From Acanthochlamys bracteata (Eukaryota > Streptophyta > Magnoliopsida > Pandanales > Velloziaceae): a DNA stretch of 64,000 nucleotides. Positions within the stretch are counted from its first letter, which is position 1. The number at the start of each line of letters is the position of its first letter. Made by a program: the position numbers and the translations under genes. This document shows positions 37,974 through 49,990 of this stretch, piece after piece. The stretch is from positions 4,650,001-4,714,000 of the forward strand of contig CM034138.1 of the NCBI GenBank assembly GCA_019914995.1, read 5' to 3'. Below the pieces are notes generated by a model. That model had not been told where the DNA came from and did not search any database. It saw nothing but the letters and a program-made list of their open reading frames with translations.

Positions 37974-38240
37974 GGGAGAAGTATGTATTAGCATACATGG
38001 ACCATTATAGCACAGGTCCAATAGCAAAATAAAAGAAGGGGGAGAATTCATCAAGAGGGAGCATTCAAGGTATGAGATATATTATAACACTTATGTTTTA
38101 TCATAACAAATATAGCATAGACCAAGGGGAGCTGTGTATAAAAGAAGTCATTAAGGTAATACAAGGTAAAGGTTGTCACTGCTCTTTTGCGTACATAAAA
38201 TTATTTAAAATATATTTTGTATTATCAAAAAGGGAGAGAA
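37974..38240 (+). other. Repeated polypurine tracts before the 3' LTR
   Basis: AAAAAGAGGGAGAAG (37967-37981), GAAGGGGGAGAA (38035-38046), AAGAGGGAGC (about 38053), CCAAGGGGAGC (about 38121) and finally AAAAGGGAGAGAA, which abuts the LTR at 38241. Several such tracts in a row are a Sirevirus trait. Confidence 0.75.
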
Positions 38241-39541
38241 TGTTGAGAATTCTAGAATTATGTTTTGATGATAACAAACATGTAGGGTTATTGTTTATAG
38301 AATACTAATGATTTAATCTCTACTATTGAAATAAGCATAACAGGATTTTATCAGTGCCAACATGATCTAGTCACAACACAGCCAGCTGTCCTATAGGAAA
38401 AGACACGCTGAAGAATAAAGATGTAGAGATCGCCCAGCTGGAACAGACGACACGAATAGGAAATAGCAGTCGACTATATCAATGCTAAATCAGTACAAAA
38501 GGCTGAACTGCAATAAAATATCAAATCTGACTTGACCCACACATATAAATACTCATCCAAAGAAGCGTGCACTGCCGCCTGTGAGTATTAATTGCAACAG
38601 AATTGAAAATACACATCAAAGCACTTGTAAGGATGGTGAATTAAATAGAGGAACAGGATCCGGCAAAGATCCCATCACTCTTAGCTGATCACCATCCGGG
38701 GTGGCTTAACGGGCATATTTGGAGACCGATAAGAAGAAGACGCTGAAGACGATGTCTTGAACATCGGGATGGAAGGAGGCAACGGAAAATTTTCAAACGG
38801 GAAGAAATCTGTTCAATCGGCCAACGTGAAAAAAAAAATAAGGATATAAAATTGAAGGATAGAGCAAGAAAAAAAAATCGGAGAGCAAAACCCAAAAGTC
38901 TTTCATAAAGAAAACACCCTCTGTTCTCGCTAAAGCATTAAGCCAAAACAGTTACCTTTAAATCTCTGGCTTTCTGTTTGATCTCCTTACCTAATTCAAT
39001 TTTAAAACGTGTATGTATGTGAGGGAAAGATCCTGTGCTGTAACCTGAGTTATAATTGTCTTAATATTGAGTAAGTGCGTACTGCCACTTGTGAGCAAGA
39101 GGCTTGACGAAGCTCCTGCTCGCAAAACTGTTCTTGTTGTAAACGTAAGTTCTACAGTAGAGAACTAGCAGTGTACATGCTGATTGTTCAGCTTGAGAAG
39201 TGAACCGGTGCAGCGGAGAAGCATGTCAAAACACGGTAGTTAGTTCTGTAGATTTACAATCAAATTAATGGATTTCACTCAGGTTGAGTGACTGTAGACG
39301 AAGGCAATTTCGTTGCTGAACCATGTAAATTGATTGTGTATTAGCATGTTTGTGTTTTGAATGTCTTCTATTTGAGTATCCTTTAGAGCTAATCGTAGCG
39401 CACAAAACACTCTGTTTTTAGCTCTCGGTTTGAATCAGTGGACTGAAATAGTGCTATTCATTAGGATAAAGTTTAGTTTTTTTATATATCAACTCAATTT
39501 ATCCTTCCCTTCTTGCGTTGATTGTGCAGGATTGAACAAGA
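38241..39541 (+). repeat. 3' LTR of Sirevirus-like element
   Basis: 1301 bp, starts TGTTGAGAATTC, ends AACAAGA where the last CA has become GA; followed by TATGT. About 30 extra bases near 38775-38805 are absent from the 5' LTR. Confidence 0.92.
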
Positions 39542-39546
39542 TATGT

Positions 39547-39961
39547 GGTGTGTTGTATTTTCTAGTCTTGGGTCTAATGAAGTACCGGGTCTTTTAGTTG
39601 TTAATTTTTGCACTTCAACTTTTTAAGCAAAGCGTCTACCCTATTCATTGTATCCTGATGTTGTTATTCTAATTTTGTTTATCTAGATGATGTTTTCCAG
39701 AATAATCTTATAATACTCTAAATTCTTAATTTTTTTCGTTCACATATTTCAGATTTCAGTTTCTATCCATTGTATGTAGCTCTTCTATATGATTTTGCTT
39801 GTTTATTTACCCTTGTACTTTTGCTAATTCTATTTCTAAGGTTTATTTTGGTTTTGTAGTGTGTTTAGAGGTTGTTATAGTTGGAGCTTTTCTATGTTAT
39901 ACTTTTTCTTCGTACAAAAATTACAAACTCTTCCTTACAAGTTTTTTATGCACAAGGGTAA
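39547..39961. other. Short intergenic gap between two retrotransposons
   Basis: T-rich sequence with no recognisable gene. Confidence 0.5.
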
Positions 39962-40323
39962 TGGTGGTGGCCGCGGACTTAGACAATAGGTTGCGAAGAT
40001 CAGACTGAAGAAACAGAGGCAAACAGTGAATCTGCATCAGTTGTGAAGAGTGTCAGTAGGAGTCGTGCAAAAGTAGGAGTCTAGTGGTAGTGTTTTAATT
40101 GAGAAATAAGTCAAGTAGCTTACCTAGGTAGCACTTACTAGTCCTGTGTGCTAGTTTGCTTTAGTATTAGGAACTATAGCCATATAGTGTTATTGAGTAT
40201 AAATAAATCTATAAGACTAGGGCAGAGGCATCAAGAAGAATATTATTTATTGTTTGTTTTAATTTTGGTTTGATTTTATAGTAGTTCATAGTATACTTGT
40301 TAGAGTAATTTGTCACCTTATCA
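39962..40323 (+). repeat. 5' LTR of the Gypsy element
   Basis: 362 bp, TGGTGGTGG to CACCTTATCA. It aligns with 47769-48383 once the MITE there is removed. Confidence 0.8.
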
Positions 40324-40324
40324 A

Positions 40325-40339
40325 TTTGTGTCAGAGCCC
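40325..40339 (+). other. Primer binding site of the Gypsy element
   Basis: TTTGTGTCAGAGCCC, close to the tRNA-Met-type site TTGGTATCAGAGCC, just after the LTR end. Confidence 0.7.
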
Positions 40340-40439
40340 GATGATTCTATAGAAATCAAGCGGTTGCTACATCCAATTCACCAAAATCACCAGCTGCCAC
40401 ACCAAGTATGAGAGGGGAGAGTATCCTAAGGAGACTGAG

Positions 40440-41808
40440 TTCAACCTCAAGCTAACAAAAAAATGGTGGGGGAGTTGTTTGGCAAAATACTATAGCTATC
40501 TTGCTACTCAATTTGTCTTGATGGTCTCTAATATGAATACAGAATGTGAAGAGATGAGGCAACGCATACAACAAGTAGAGCTTCAACAAAATTGTCAACA
40601 AGGGCGTGGAGGAATCACATTACTAGTCGCGGACCAAAAAGAGATCATCCTAAACTTAGCCAACACATATGCCAAGACCATAACTGCTACTCACTTAGCG
40701 AGCTCATCCAACATGCCTCCTTGCACCACTACCTTGATGAATCTGGCGCCAAATCCACCCCCTCATATAGTAGCTCATAACCGATCCACAACCAGTTCAA
40801 TGTAAAAAGCACTTCCACAGTAACCACCCACACCATGCATAATCCAATATCTCTTATTAACCAGCCCACTAATAGCAACTAAGATGTATACCACAGAGAT
40901 CTTAATCACACCTTTTGATATGAAAACCAAACCCCTAATGCATACCCCACTTATCGAACACTTCTGACCTAAAACAACCATGCGTACCCACCCTATTAGA
41001 TTTCCTACAACTACAGAACTCAAACTTGCCCAGCCAAGCCACGAGAATTCCTACCAAACACCATGTGGAGGTATGGAGGTAGATACACCTCTACTGAAGG
41101 AAAGAAATACTTTCCCTAGTTTCAAAGCGAATGGATTTACTTTGCGAAGAAGTACTTCAAATATTTTCGAACACCACCCTGGACAGAGTTGTCATCGCAA
41201 CAGTGTACCTATAAGGGGAAGCTAAATAGGTGGTACCAAAACTTCGAAAGAGATCGACCTCATCACAGTTGAGAAGAACTCACTGATGTAATCTTATGCT
41301 GATATGGACCATCTGCATCTTTATACCACAGTTTTGCGTTACATTAACTCTCACAAAAAGAAAGTTAGTCGAATATCAAGCTGAATTTGAAGAGTTGCGC
41401 GTACGACTAAACGATGCAATTGAAGGAGATCTAATTGGAAGATTTTTTAAAGGCCTGCAAAAGCAAATCCCTATGGATGTTATGGCAAGACAACCGAAAG
41501 ACTTGAAAGAGGCTTACATCGATTCTAGGCTGTATGAGGAAAAGCTTACTGCTGAAACGAGTCCTCCAAGGTTTCGTACACCAACCTCAATGTTGGCTGC
41601 AACTAAAAATTTTTCTAGCCAGTAATTGGGAACTCCTGTAAACACCTCAGTTGCTATGTCACCAGGCATTGCTAGCCGGTCTAGACTCTAACCTACAGAA
41701 ATTAATTCAAGGAGAGTAAGAAGATTATGTTTTATTGTGATGATAAGTTTGAAAAGGGACATAGATGCCTTATTGGAGTCGGATGACTAAGAGGACAACT
41801 AGGCAGAA
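40440..41808 (+). pseudogene. gag of the Gypsy element, broken and interrupted
   Basis: The matrix/capsid side includes CEEMRQRIQQVELQQN (40545) and the capsid part VEYQAEFEELRVRLND to RFFKGLQKQIPMDV (41360-41480), typical of plant Gypsy gag. A worn zinc-knuckle stretch (FYCDDKFEKGHRC-like, about 41730-41768) follows. The frame is broken by several stops and is cut at 41808 by the solo LTR; it resumes at 44633 with LDELKVGQDATL. Confidence 0.75.
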
Positions 41809-44627
41809 TGTCACACCCCTGCTGAGGACATGACACCAAAATTATCCCAACAAACTCGAAATAACAAGTACCAAAATTTTCATAAAATTTTGACAACACC
41901 TCTCCTAAAATCAATGGAGTAAACACAACTCTAATATGTAGTAACCTGGAAACATTCATTCCAAATAATTTATATTACCACCAAAATAAAACACACAACA
42001 ACTACTGGCTACCGATAACCAACTCACACTATACAAGATAATACATACCCAAAAATAAACAACAACACATAAATACGTAACAGAGTAATACAGACTTCTT
42101 TAGATCACAGGGTCTCCTATATGCAAAATAAAGTAATGAAGAACCTTGAAATACCCTCAATACGTAGACTTCGTTGATGGTGCTAACTCTGTTTCTCACT
42201 TTACTGCCTCTGAGCTATCTGGGGGAGGCCAAAGAGAAAGAAAAAAATGAGCCCAGTATCAGTGAGGTGAAGTAATAGAATGTACCAATTTATATCACTA
42301 ATGTATTACCTAATTATTTATTTCTATAATTCTACATGAAACAAAAATACAGCGATGGATCGGATCAAACCTACGAAGTCCTGAATCGTCCCATACCGAC
42401 TCAGTTATTAGCAGGAGGAATACGGTTATATGAAATGCAATAAACAAATTAAACAATTATATAGTAACTGATGTCAATATAGTTTCAAAAATAAATTTGT
42501 AAGATAACATACTTTTAAGGAAAACATAAACCTTGAAACTTAATAGGAAAATATGATCACCAAAAACTAAGTTATAATAGACATTTATTCAGTTGATAAA
42601 TCAAGTATTATATAAAATCTCTTATAAAATATAAAACAATAAGCAAATCAATAATTGGATGAAATAACAAATAAATAAGTAGTAGTTAAATAGACATTAA
42701 AATACTATATTCACTAAAACACAAAATAAGTTAATAATTAAAAATACCTCTCTAACATAAAACTTAGTAATTCGAAACTTATAATAAAAATACAACAGTC
42801 AGGGAGTCAGGGTATCTAAACCTAAATCTAATTCTCCAATCCAATATCTCCGTTGCACTTGGTGTCCAAACTCCATCTGCGCCCCACCGAGGCTACCTCT
42901 ATCCGTTTGATCGGTTCGGATGGGTCGTGGTATCGCCCCCACGTGTTTGGGCCTACTTAATACTATGACCATAGGTGGGTAACTCCTCCCCACACCCACT
43001 GAGGTCCTGAACTCAGCCCCTGACTTACTCGTCTGTCTACGTGCAGTGCGAGTTTCAAACATAACCAAAACTATATTATCAAATACATACAATTTATATT
43101 TATAAACTTATAAAGCTTGCTCAATCTCATAATTTCATCCTTTTCAAGTCACCAGCCATCAACGGCGAAACCATAATGATATTAGTATCATATACAATCA
43201 TGATCAAGCATGCAGTAGTTAATATACTCTAGTAATAACAATACTAGCCAACATAACACATGATAATTTATAATATTATATATGCTATCAAGTTCAGTAG
43301 TAAATATGCATCACACTTGAATCATGCATCATGAGGGAAGCAAATCATCATGCAACGAATGTGGCAAGGAGTGCCGGAGGGCCAAAGCAAATGTTACCTA
43401 AGCCCAAATGCTAACGATTACTCTACAAAGAAAAAGGTGACATGGTAATCCTCACCTAAATTCCTTCACAAATGCCTATGGCGCACAAGTCCACAACCGC
43501 TTTAGCACACTCCTCCAAATCCTAACAAGTATACGTGACGATTACCAAAACCCATCAGAACAATATTAATGAAAGCACTTACAATGCTACAAGTCCACGT
43601 CCAAAATTAACACGTATAAAAACTCAACCTTCAACCCCAAACATAACCACAAGTCATTTTCTAGGATAAAGAGCTTACCTAGCTATAAATCAAACGGCTT
43701 TGACTTCCTAATCTATTCCAAATTTCGACGTCGAACCTTTTGTCTTCGATCAAGAAAAATACCTAGCACATAGAAAAGGAGTTAATGAATAGTCTAATAC
43801 TAATTCTTGAGGATAAAATTTGGCGTAGCATTTCACCTAAAACAGTAGACGCCACTAGCTCGCCGAATTTTCGGCCACATGTTCGCCGAATTTTGGCAAT
43901 TAGGATTCCAGCTAGTAAGAAATTGCAGCAGTGGGCTAAAAAGAGGAGCAGTAGCAACGAACAGCAGCGGAGGGTTGCTCACGACGGTGATCGTCAATAG
44001 GAAAACGGTTGCGGCCGAACTAGGGTTTTGTTCAGGCGAGACTTTCCGGCATAATAAAAACAGGCAAACAGTAAGAGGACTGGTAGGTTACTGAACCACT
44101 CAAAGGTAATGATCACCGTCGAATTTGGCCGAATTCCTCAGGCGGAGCTGCAGCCACGCGGGAGCGCGAAATTGTGTTGCTCTGACAAAAATTGGCTCGG
44201 TGATTGCAAGACCAGGTAGAATGAAGGAAGAAGAAAGTAATCCGGCGCCGATTCAGAGAAAAATCAACCGGAAAGAAAGATCGCGCGGGAGGGGACCCGA
44301 ACGAAGCTTCAACCGCGTAGGGGAGGAAGGAAAGAAAAGAGAAAACAAAGAGGTAGAGGATCGACGACCGACAGCAACGGCAGGAAGATAACATGTGAAT
44401 ACGGTTGAGAGGAAAAGAAAATGAAAGAAAAGCAACAATGAGAAGATAGAAGAAACTTGGCTACGTGGAGAAGAAGAAGGAAGAATTTGGAAGGGCGGAA
44501 GAAGTCAGGAGAAAGGAAGTTCCTTCGGGCTTAGACCATTTCGCTTGGGTGTAGTTAGCTTAAGTACCAAGTATTACATACAAGGACATTGACACAAACT
44601 TCCCTTATTGAAGATTGAGGCATTACA
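41809..44627. mobile_element. Solo LTR, 2.8 kb, nested in the Gypsy gag region
   Basis: Begins TGTCACACCCC and ends GGCATTACA, with exact CAGAA duplications (41804-41808 and 44628-44632). It carries no gene; ORFs at 43785-44438 on both strands are shadows in a GC-richer leader-like part. Length and the TGTCACACCCC start recall long chromovirus LTRs (Tekay/Del type), which is an inference. Its internal region was presumably lost by LTR-LTR recombination. Confidence 0.88.
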
Positions 44628-44632
44628 CAGAA

Positions 44633-47600
44633 TCACTAGATGAATTGAAGGTTGGACAGGATGCAACTTTATGCTTAAGTGCCATGCAAGGATTGATAGG
44701 ACCATAGATTTCCCGTGTTGTGGGCAAAATCAAACGGCAAGAAAGCTTCATCCTAATCAACTCAGGGAGCACCCACAATTTCATTGTGGAGCGACTCGCG
44801 AAGCATTTAAAGCTTTCTCAAACGACTGTACGACCGCTCAAAGTTGAATTAGCTAATGGAAGACCACAATCTATTAATACAAAAGCGTACAAAGGCCCGA
44901 AGTAATTGTCGATTCTTATCCTTTTTTCCTAGGTGGGATGGATCTTGTTCTTAGAATCCAGTGGTTGAAAAGCTTAGGGGAAGTGATTTGTGTTTGGTGT
45001 AAGTCGTACATAAGGTTCTCACTACAAAATTATGAGTATGTCTTGAGAGGCATCCATGAGGAAGACGTGCCCCGACTCAGCAACTTGCAACTAGGAATAC
45101 GTTTGTGTTCCTTACTTGCTGATAGCCATGATACTAGTAGCACCTATAATGATAGAAAAACATAAGACCTTACATCCAGAACTACAAAGCTTGCTAGCAT
45201 AGTATGTAGCAGCTTAAGACCAGTTTTGAGACTACTCTCACGGTCATAGGATCTCTTTGATCCCTAGGGCGGCTCTTGTAAACATAAGACACTACAAGTA
45301 TCCCTATATACAATAGGCAAAAATTGAGAGAAACGGTAACGAAGATGTTATCTCAAGGCATTACACGCCCCAGCAGCTTGACGTTCTCCTCACAGGTCCT
45401 GTTTGTTATAAAAAGGATGGCTCATGATGTTTTTGTCTGGATTATCGAGCTCTCAATCAAATTGCAGTTAAGGATAAAAATCCAATACCTAGGATTGATG
45501 AATTGCTAGATGAGCTTCACGGGGCATGTTTCTTCTCCAAGCATGATCTTAAAATCCAGTTATCATCAAATCCGAGTGAAGAAAGAGGATATGCATAAAA
45601 CGGTGTTCCAAACTCATGATGAACATTATGAGTTTTTGGTCATGCCATTTGGATTAACAAATGTCCAACAACCTTCTAATGACTGATCAACGAGGGGTTT
45701 CATCCCTATCTCCATAAGTTCGTTCTAGCATGTTTTGATGATATCTTAGTTTATATTTCCACTTGGGCTGATCACATTCTCTATCTAGCTATAGTTTTTT
45801 TTTGTGTTGTTGAAGGAACAACTCTGAATATGATTAAACGCAAGTCTGGCTGCCAGCAGTTGGAGTACTTAGGCTATATGGTATGGGCTGAGTGCATCGC
45901 AACAGACTTGGCAAAGATTTAAGGCATGCTAGACTGGCCAACACTAATTCCATCGCAGCCTTGCGTAGGTTTCTATGATTCACTGGATATTACCAGCTTT
46001 TTATGAAAGGCTATGGTGCCCTTGCAGCACCATCAATATATCTTTTGAAGAAGAACCCTTTTACCTTGAGCGCAGAAGCAGATGTTGCTTTTAGAGCAAT
46101 GAAAACAGGAAGTCATATCTTGGCTACGCTTGACTTTTGCAAAGAGTTTATTATTGAAATCGACGCATCTAAATAGGGTGGTGCTGTCTCAGTAAGGAAA
46201 GCCCATTGCAAACTTTAGTAAGGCATTGTCTTCATCGGCCTTAGCCAACTGAACCTACGAAAAAGAGTAGATGGCGCTTGTATTGGGTGTACAGAGATAG
46301 CGGTCATATCTTTGGATTAGGTCGAATAGCTAGTAAGGCTCGTTAGGTATGACTATCACATTGAGTACCGAGTACGGAGGTTGAATGTGGCCGTAGATGC
46401 CTTATCTCGCAGACCAAGTCCATCACTAGCATGCCACTTCAACACTACAAGAATCATTCTGAGATGATTTAAAACAAGCTCAGGAAGAGGATCCAGGGAT
46501 GGTACAACTCTTGCACGCGACCAGACATGGCACTTCCTGGGACGTTACAATCACCATGGAATTCTTCTACATAATGAGAATACGGATACCTCAAACCCAT
46601 CTTTACTTAGGCTAGTTCTCTTTCAGGGACATAACTCGGCTCTTGTTGGTCACAGAGGGCAGTTTCGAATAATGAGAAGGCTATCACAACAGTTCTACTG
46701 GCCCAAGGTTTCAAAAGACATCTAAAAGTACATTGTTGCATGTTCTTATATCTTGCTGATTACGACGGCCTCTACCCATACTTCTATCCATACGGATAGA
46801 AATTTCAATGGACTTTATAGTGGATTCCGTTATTGGAGGGAAAGGACACAATTATGGTGGTTGTGGATCGCCTCTCTAATGATCCTCACTTTATTTTCTT
46901 TCGACATCCATATACTGTGGCACGCGTTGCATTGGCATTTTCAAGGGATTTTGTCAGGTTACATGGGTGTCACAACTCTGTTGTCTTTGATATGGATTCG
47001 GTCTTTCTCAGTCGATTTTGGAAGGAGTGGCATCGCTTGCAAGGGACTCTCATGAGTACGACGTATGATCCCCAAATCGATGAGCAAATCGTGGCTGTCA
47101 CCGAATCTTGAGACACACTTGCGATGGTTCGTAGAGATCATTCGTTGAAGCGTCTTCGTTGGCTTCATTGGGCCGAGTATTGTACAAGCATGTAGTCAGC
47201 TACGCAAACGTCCCCATTTTAAGTAGTTTACTACCGACGGCCACCGCATTAATCGCTATTCGAGAACATCTTACTAGAAAAGCTTGGTGTGCAACTTAGA
47301 CAACGTGATGAGATCTTGCGTGAGCTGAAGTACTACCTGAGCAGAGCAGAAAATCAGATGAATCAACACATAGATAAACACCGTTGGGATAAGGTTTACT
47401 AGGAAGGAAATGGTGTTTTTAAGCTCCAACAGTATCGGTAAGCTTCTGTATCGGATCGCCGTTTCTAAAAGCTGTAGTACCATTACTGTGGGGCCCTTTC
47501 GCGTATTGGAGCGGGTCAGAGAAGTTCCCTAATCCCTATCGACTAAATATGGCCCATGAGGCGTGAATTCACCCCATCTTCCACATCTATCAGCTCAAAG

Positions 47601-47740
47601 ATGGCCATTATTCTCCGCTGATTAGCTGATACAAATTAGAACTACCCGAGACAACCCACAAGAGGCTGGCCAGAATTGATCCCAAATGAGGAGCTTGTGT
47701 GTGTCTTCGAACGCGAGTATGAGCCCAGTCTTTATGGGGA
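44633..47740 (+). pseudogene. pol of the Gypsy element, broken
   Basis: The protease reads LINSGSTHNFIVERL at 44750, where the catalytic Asp of the usual DSG is Asn, so it would be dead. The pre-RT motif GGMDLVLRIQWLKSLG is at 44935. The reverse transcriptase has [24 protein letters not shown] (broken by shifts, 45436-45510) and a CFDDILVY box at about 45731. The RNase H has TLDFCKEFIIEIDAS (46127). The integrase has GHRGQFRIMRRL (46648) and IMVVVDRLSNDPHFIF (46848), and a C-terminal part with VGPFRVLERV (47484) and GVNSPHLPHL. Many stops and frame changes are visible. Confidence 0.88.
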
Positions 47741-47768
47741 AGGGATTGATGCAGAAGAAAGGCAGAGA

Positions 47769-48383
47769 TGGTGGTCGAGGACTTCAGACAATAGATGCGA
47801 AAATCAGACCGAAGAAATAAAGACAAACAACAAACCTGTATAAGTTGTGAAGTTTATCAGTAAGAGGTTTACAAAAGTAGGAGTGCAATGGTAGTGTTGT
47901 AATTGAGAAATAAATCCAGTAGCTCACGTAGCTAGGACTTAGGGGGTGTTTGGCTTTACTTTTCTCCAACCCAACTTTTCAATTCTTCATTTCACGTTTT
48001 TCAATACATATTTTATAAATATATAAAAAATTTATTTAAAAATTTAGAAAGTGTAGAAAAATTCTACGGAGTGAGATCTTTTTATTGCATATTTTTATTA
48101 TTTTTTTAGAAGTAAAAAAAATAGAGCTCGTTTTTCAAAAAGAACAAAAATACCTTTTATTTCACAAAAGTTTCATTTCATAAGCAATCCTAAACACCCC
48201 TTTAGTCGTCAGCTAGTTTAATTTAGTAAGAACTCTGACCATCTAGTGCTATTGGGTATAAATAAATTTGTAACACTGGGATAGATGCAACAAGAAGAAT
48301 ATCATTTATTTTCTGTTTTAGTTTTGGCTGTACTTTATAGTAGTTAATAGCTATACCTATTAAAGTAATCTCTTACTTTATCA
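47769..48383 (+). repeat. 3' LTR of the Gypsy element (carries a MITE)
   Basis: 615 bp including the 260-bp MITE; without it the length (about 352) agrees with the 5' LTR. Starts TGGTGGTCGAGG, ends CTTTATCA. Confidence 0.8.
47942..48201. mobile_element. MITE inserted in the Gypsy 3' LTR
   Basis: 260 bp, ends GGGGGTGTTTGG and CCTAAACACCCC, flanked by TTA (47939-47941 and 48202-48204). The 5' LTR shows the empty site with a single TTA, so the boundaries are direct. TTA duplication and the ends fit a PIF/Harbinger (Tourist-like) MITE. Confidence 0.85.
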
Positions 48384-48488
48384 ATTAGTATAACTAGATA
48401 ATTTTATAGAGAATCAAGCTGTTACTACACCCACTTCACCAAAATCACCATCTGCCACACCAATCATGGGACGGGGAGTTTCCAAAAG
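48384..48488 (+). repeat. Extra Gypsy leader sequence beyond the 3' LTR
   Basis: This stretch matches 40324-40433, the primer-site and leader region behind the 5' LTR, for example TCACCAAAATCACC and CTGCCACACCAA. A normal element would end at 48383, so this points to a tandem LTR-internal-LTR-internal arrangement or a second truncated copy. Confidence 0.75.
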
Positions 48489-49990
48489 GTCTGTTTAGAT
48501 AGAAAAGTATTAAATAAAAGAAAATAAAAATAAAATTAAATAAAAATAAATTATTCGAATAAAAATAAGAATAAGATAATAATTTAATTTTTTTTTATTT
48601 GAATATATTAATAAGATTAATGAAGAATAATAATTATTTTTGTTTGATAACTGAAAAATAAATAAGAGTAATTATTAATAAAGACTTAATATCTTTTTGT
48701 ATTTTCATAAGTTATTTGTTTAACGCTAGCAAAGCTTTTGAACATTGGAATTAGATTGCTGTAAGAATCTTTTATTACTAGAATGTTGTATGAACCACTA
48801 ACTTTGACAACAGAAACTTCTGACATGAACTAGAAACTGCTTTATTATGCAGCAAAAACATTCAGCATATGAAAAAAGAAAACAATTGCTATAAATTAGA
48901 TTGCATAATAAGTGTTAAACATCTGAATCCAGCTATTTCTAAAGCAACTCAAGAACTCAACACTAGCAGAATTCCAAGTCATATTGGTTACAAAACAAAA
49001 AAAAACCTCAGAAAATGCAACCCAATCACACTAGGGGATATATCAAAAACCTTGCATCAGGACACTATAATGATAATTGAGCAAACATCTAAAACTAAAA
49101 GCGCCTTCATCTCAATTAGATGAATAAGAGTTAGCATAAACTAGCACAAAAACTCCAGTCCATAGCACAAATCTGAAAGGAAAACAGTCACAGGTGTTAC
49201 AAGAGGAACTGGAATAACAGCTTCCTCATCTTAAACATAACAACTGCCTAAAGTTCATCAAAAGAGCATTTGGCCAAAAACTGACGAAGTAACAGAAAAA
49301 TTACTAGCAAACAACCAGAAAGAAAGAGTAGCATGTTAGCTACAGAAAATTAGTAGCAAACTGAACTTGTAAGAACGACAATGAAAACAATTGGAGGATA
49401 AACCAGAAAGAAGCGAAGCATAAAAACAAGAGTAACTGCTGAGTACTTCTGCTTGGCCATTAAACAAAAAACGCACAAAACAGCAGAGAAAAGCAGAATA
49501 AAGTTCGTTGGTCGCTTAAACTAATCGGAGATTAATTTGGGAAAGGAGGTAAACCAATGGATAAAATGTTTAATAGAATAACTCAGAAAAGTGAACAGAG
49601 CAAGAGAACCAGAACATCCAAAGTAAACTCAAACTTATATCACGAACTGAAGCAAGTACACTATAATATAACGCGATTACCAGATAGAGAATAAGGGAAG
49701 CGAATAGACAATATAACGACTCTAGAAAATAAACTACAAGAAGACCGAACGCATAACAACTAAAGCCCGATAAAATACTTGAGAGCAAAAGAGGAGAAAT
49801 AAAATCAACAGAAGCTGAAAGCAAAGCTCCCATTTTGTTGCATAATAAATAATAAAGAAAGAGCTCCCATTTTTTTTACTGAGGCATTTCATCGAACAGT
49901 TTGTATCATACAAAATCACGCTGCTTTAATTTACTATGAAATGAAAGAAACAAGAACATAAAGAAACATTGCAGCCATCGAAAATGGTTT
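48489..49990. other. Intergenic, AT-rich edge then unassigned sequence
   Basis: It begins with GGTCTGTTTAGATAG and AT-rich DNA similar to a MITE left end, but no matching right end was found. The rest is low in obvious repeats; it could be the 3' side of the weak minus-strand candidate that follows. Confidence 0.35.

Larger units (their letters stand above)
29738..39541 (+). mobile_element. Copia LTR retrotransposon 2, Sirevirus-like, complete but decayed
   Basis: 9804 bp with TATGT duplications (29733-29737 and 39542-39546), LTRs of about 1.3 kb, a tRNA-Met-type primer site, a long gag with coiled coil, Copia-order pol, a further coding remnant after pol, and several polypurine tracts before the 3' LTR. 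This set of traits is known for the Sirevirus/SIRE1 lineage of plant Copia. Stops and shifts interrupt all parts. Confidence 0.93.
39962..48488 (+). mobile_element. Gypsy LTR retrotransposon with nested insertions
   Basis: Protease, reverse transcriptase, RNase H and integrase occur in that order, which marks Gypsy. The element is interrupted in gag by a 2819-bp solo LTR and in the 3' LTR by a MITE. Similarity to the 5' side continues about 105 bases past the 3' LTR into primer-site and leader sequence, so the right boundary given here is where that similarity stops, not a proven end. No target duplication could be assigned. Confidence 0.85.

Noticed and set aside
44113..44438. Open frames on both strands in a GC-richer part of the solo LTR
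   Set aside because: They overlap each other, lack any recognisable domain and lie inside a non-coding LTR defined by exact target duplications.
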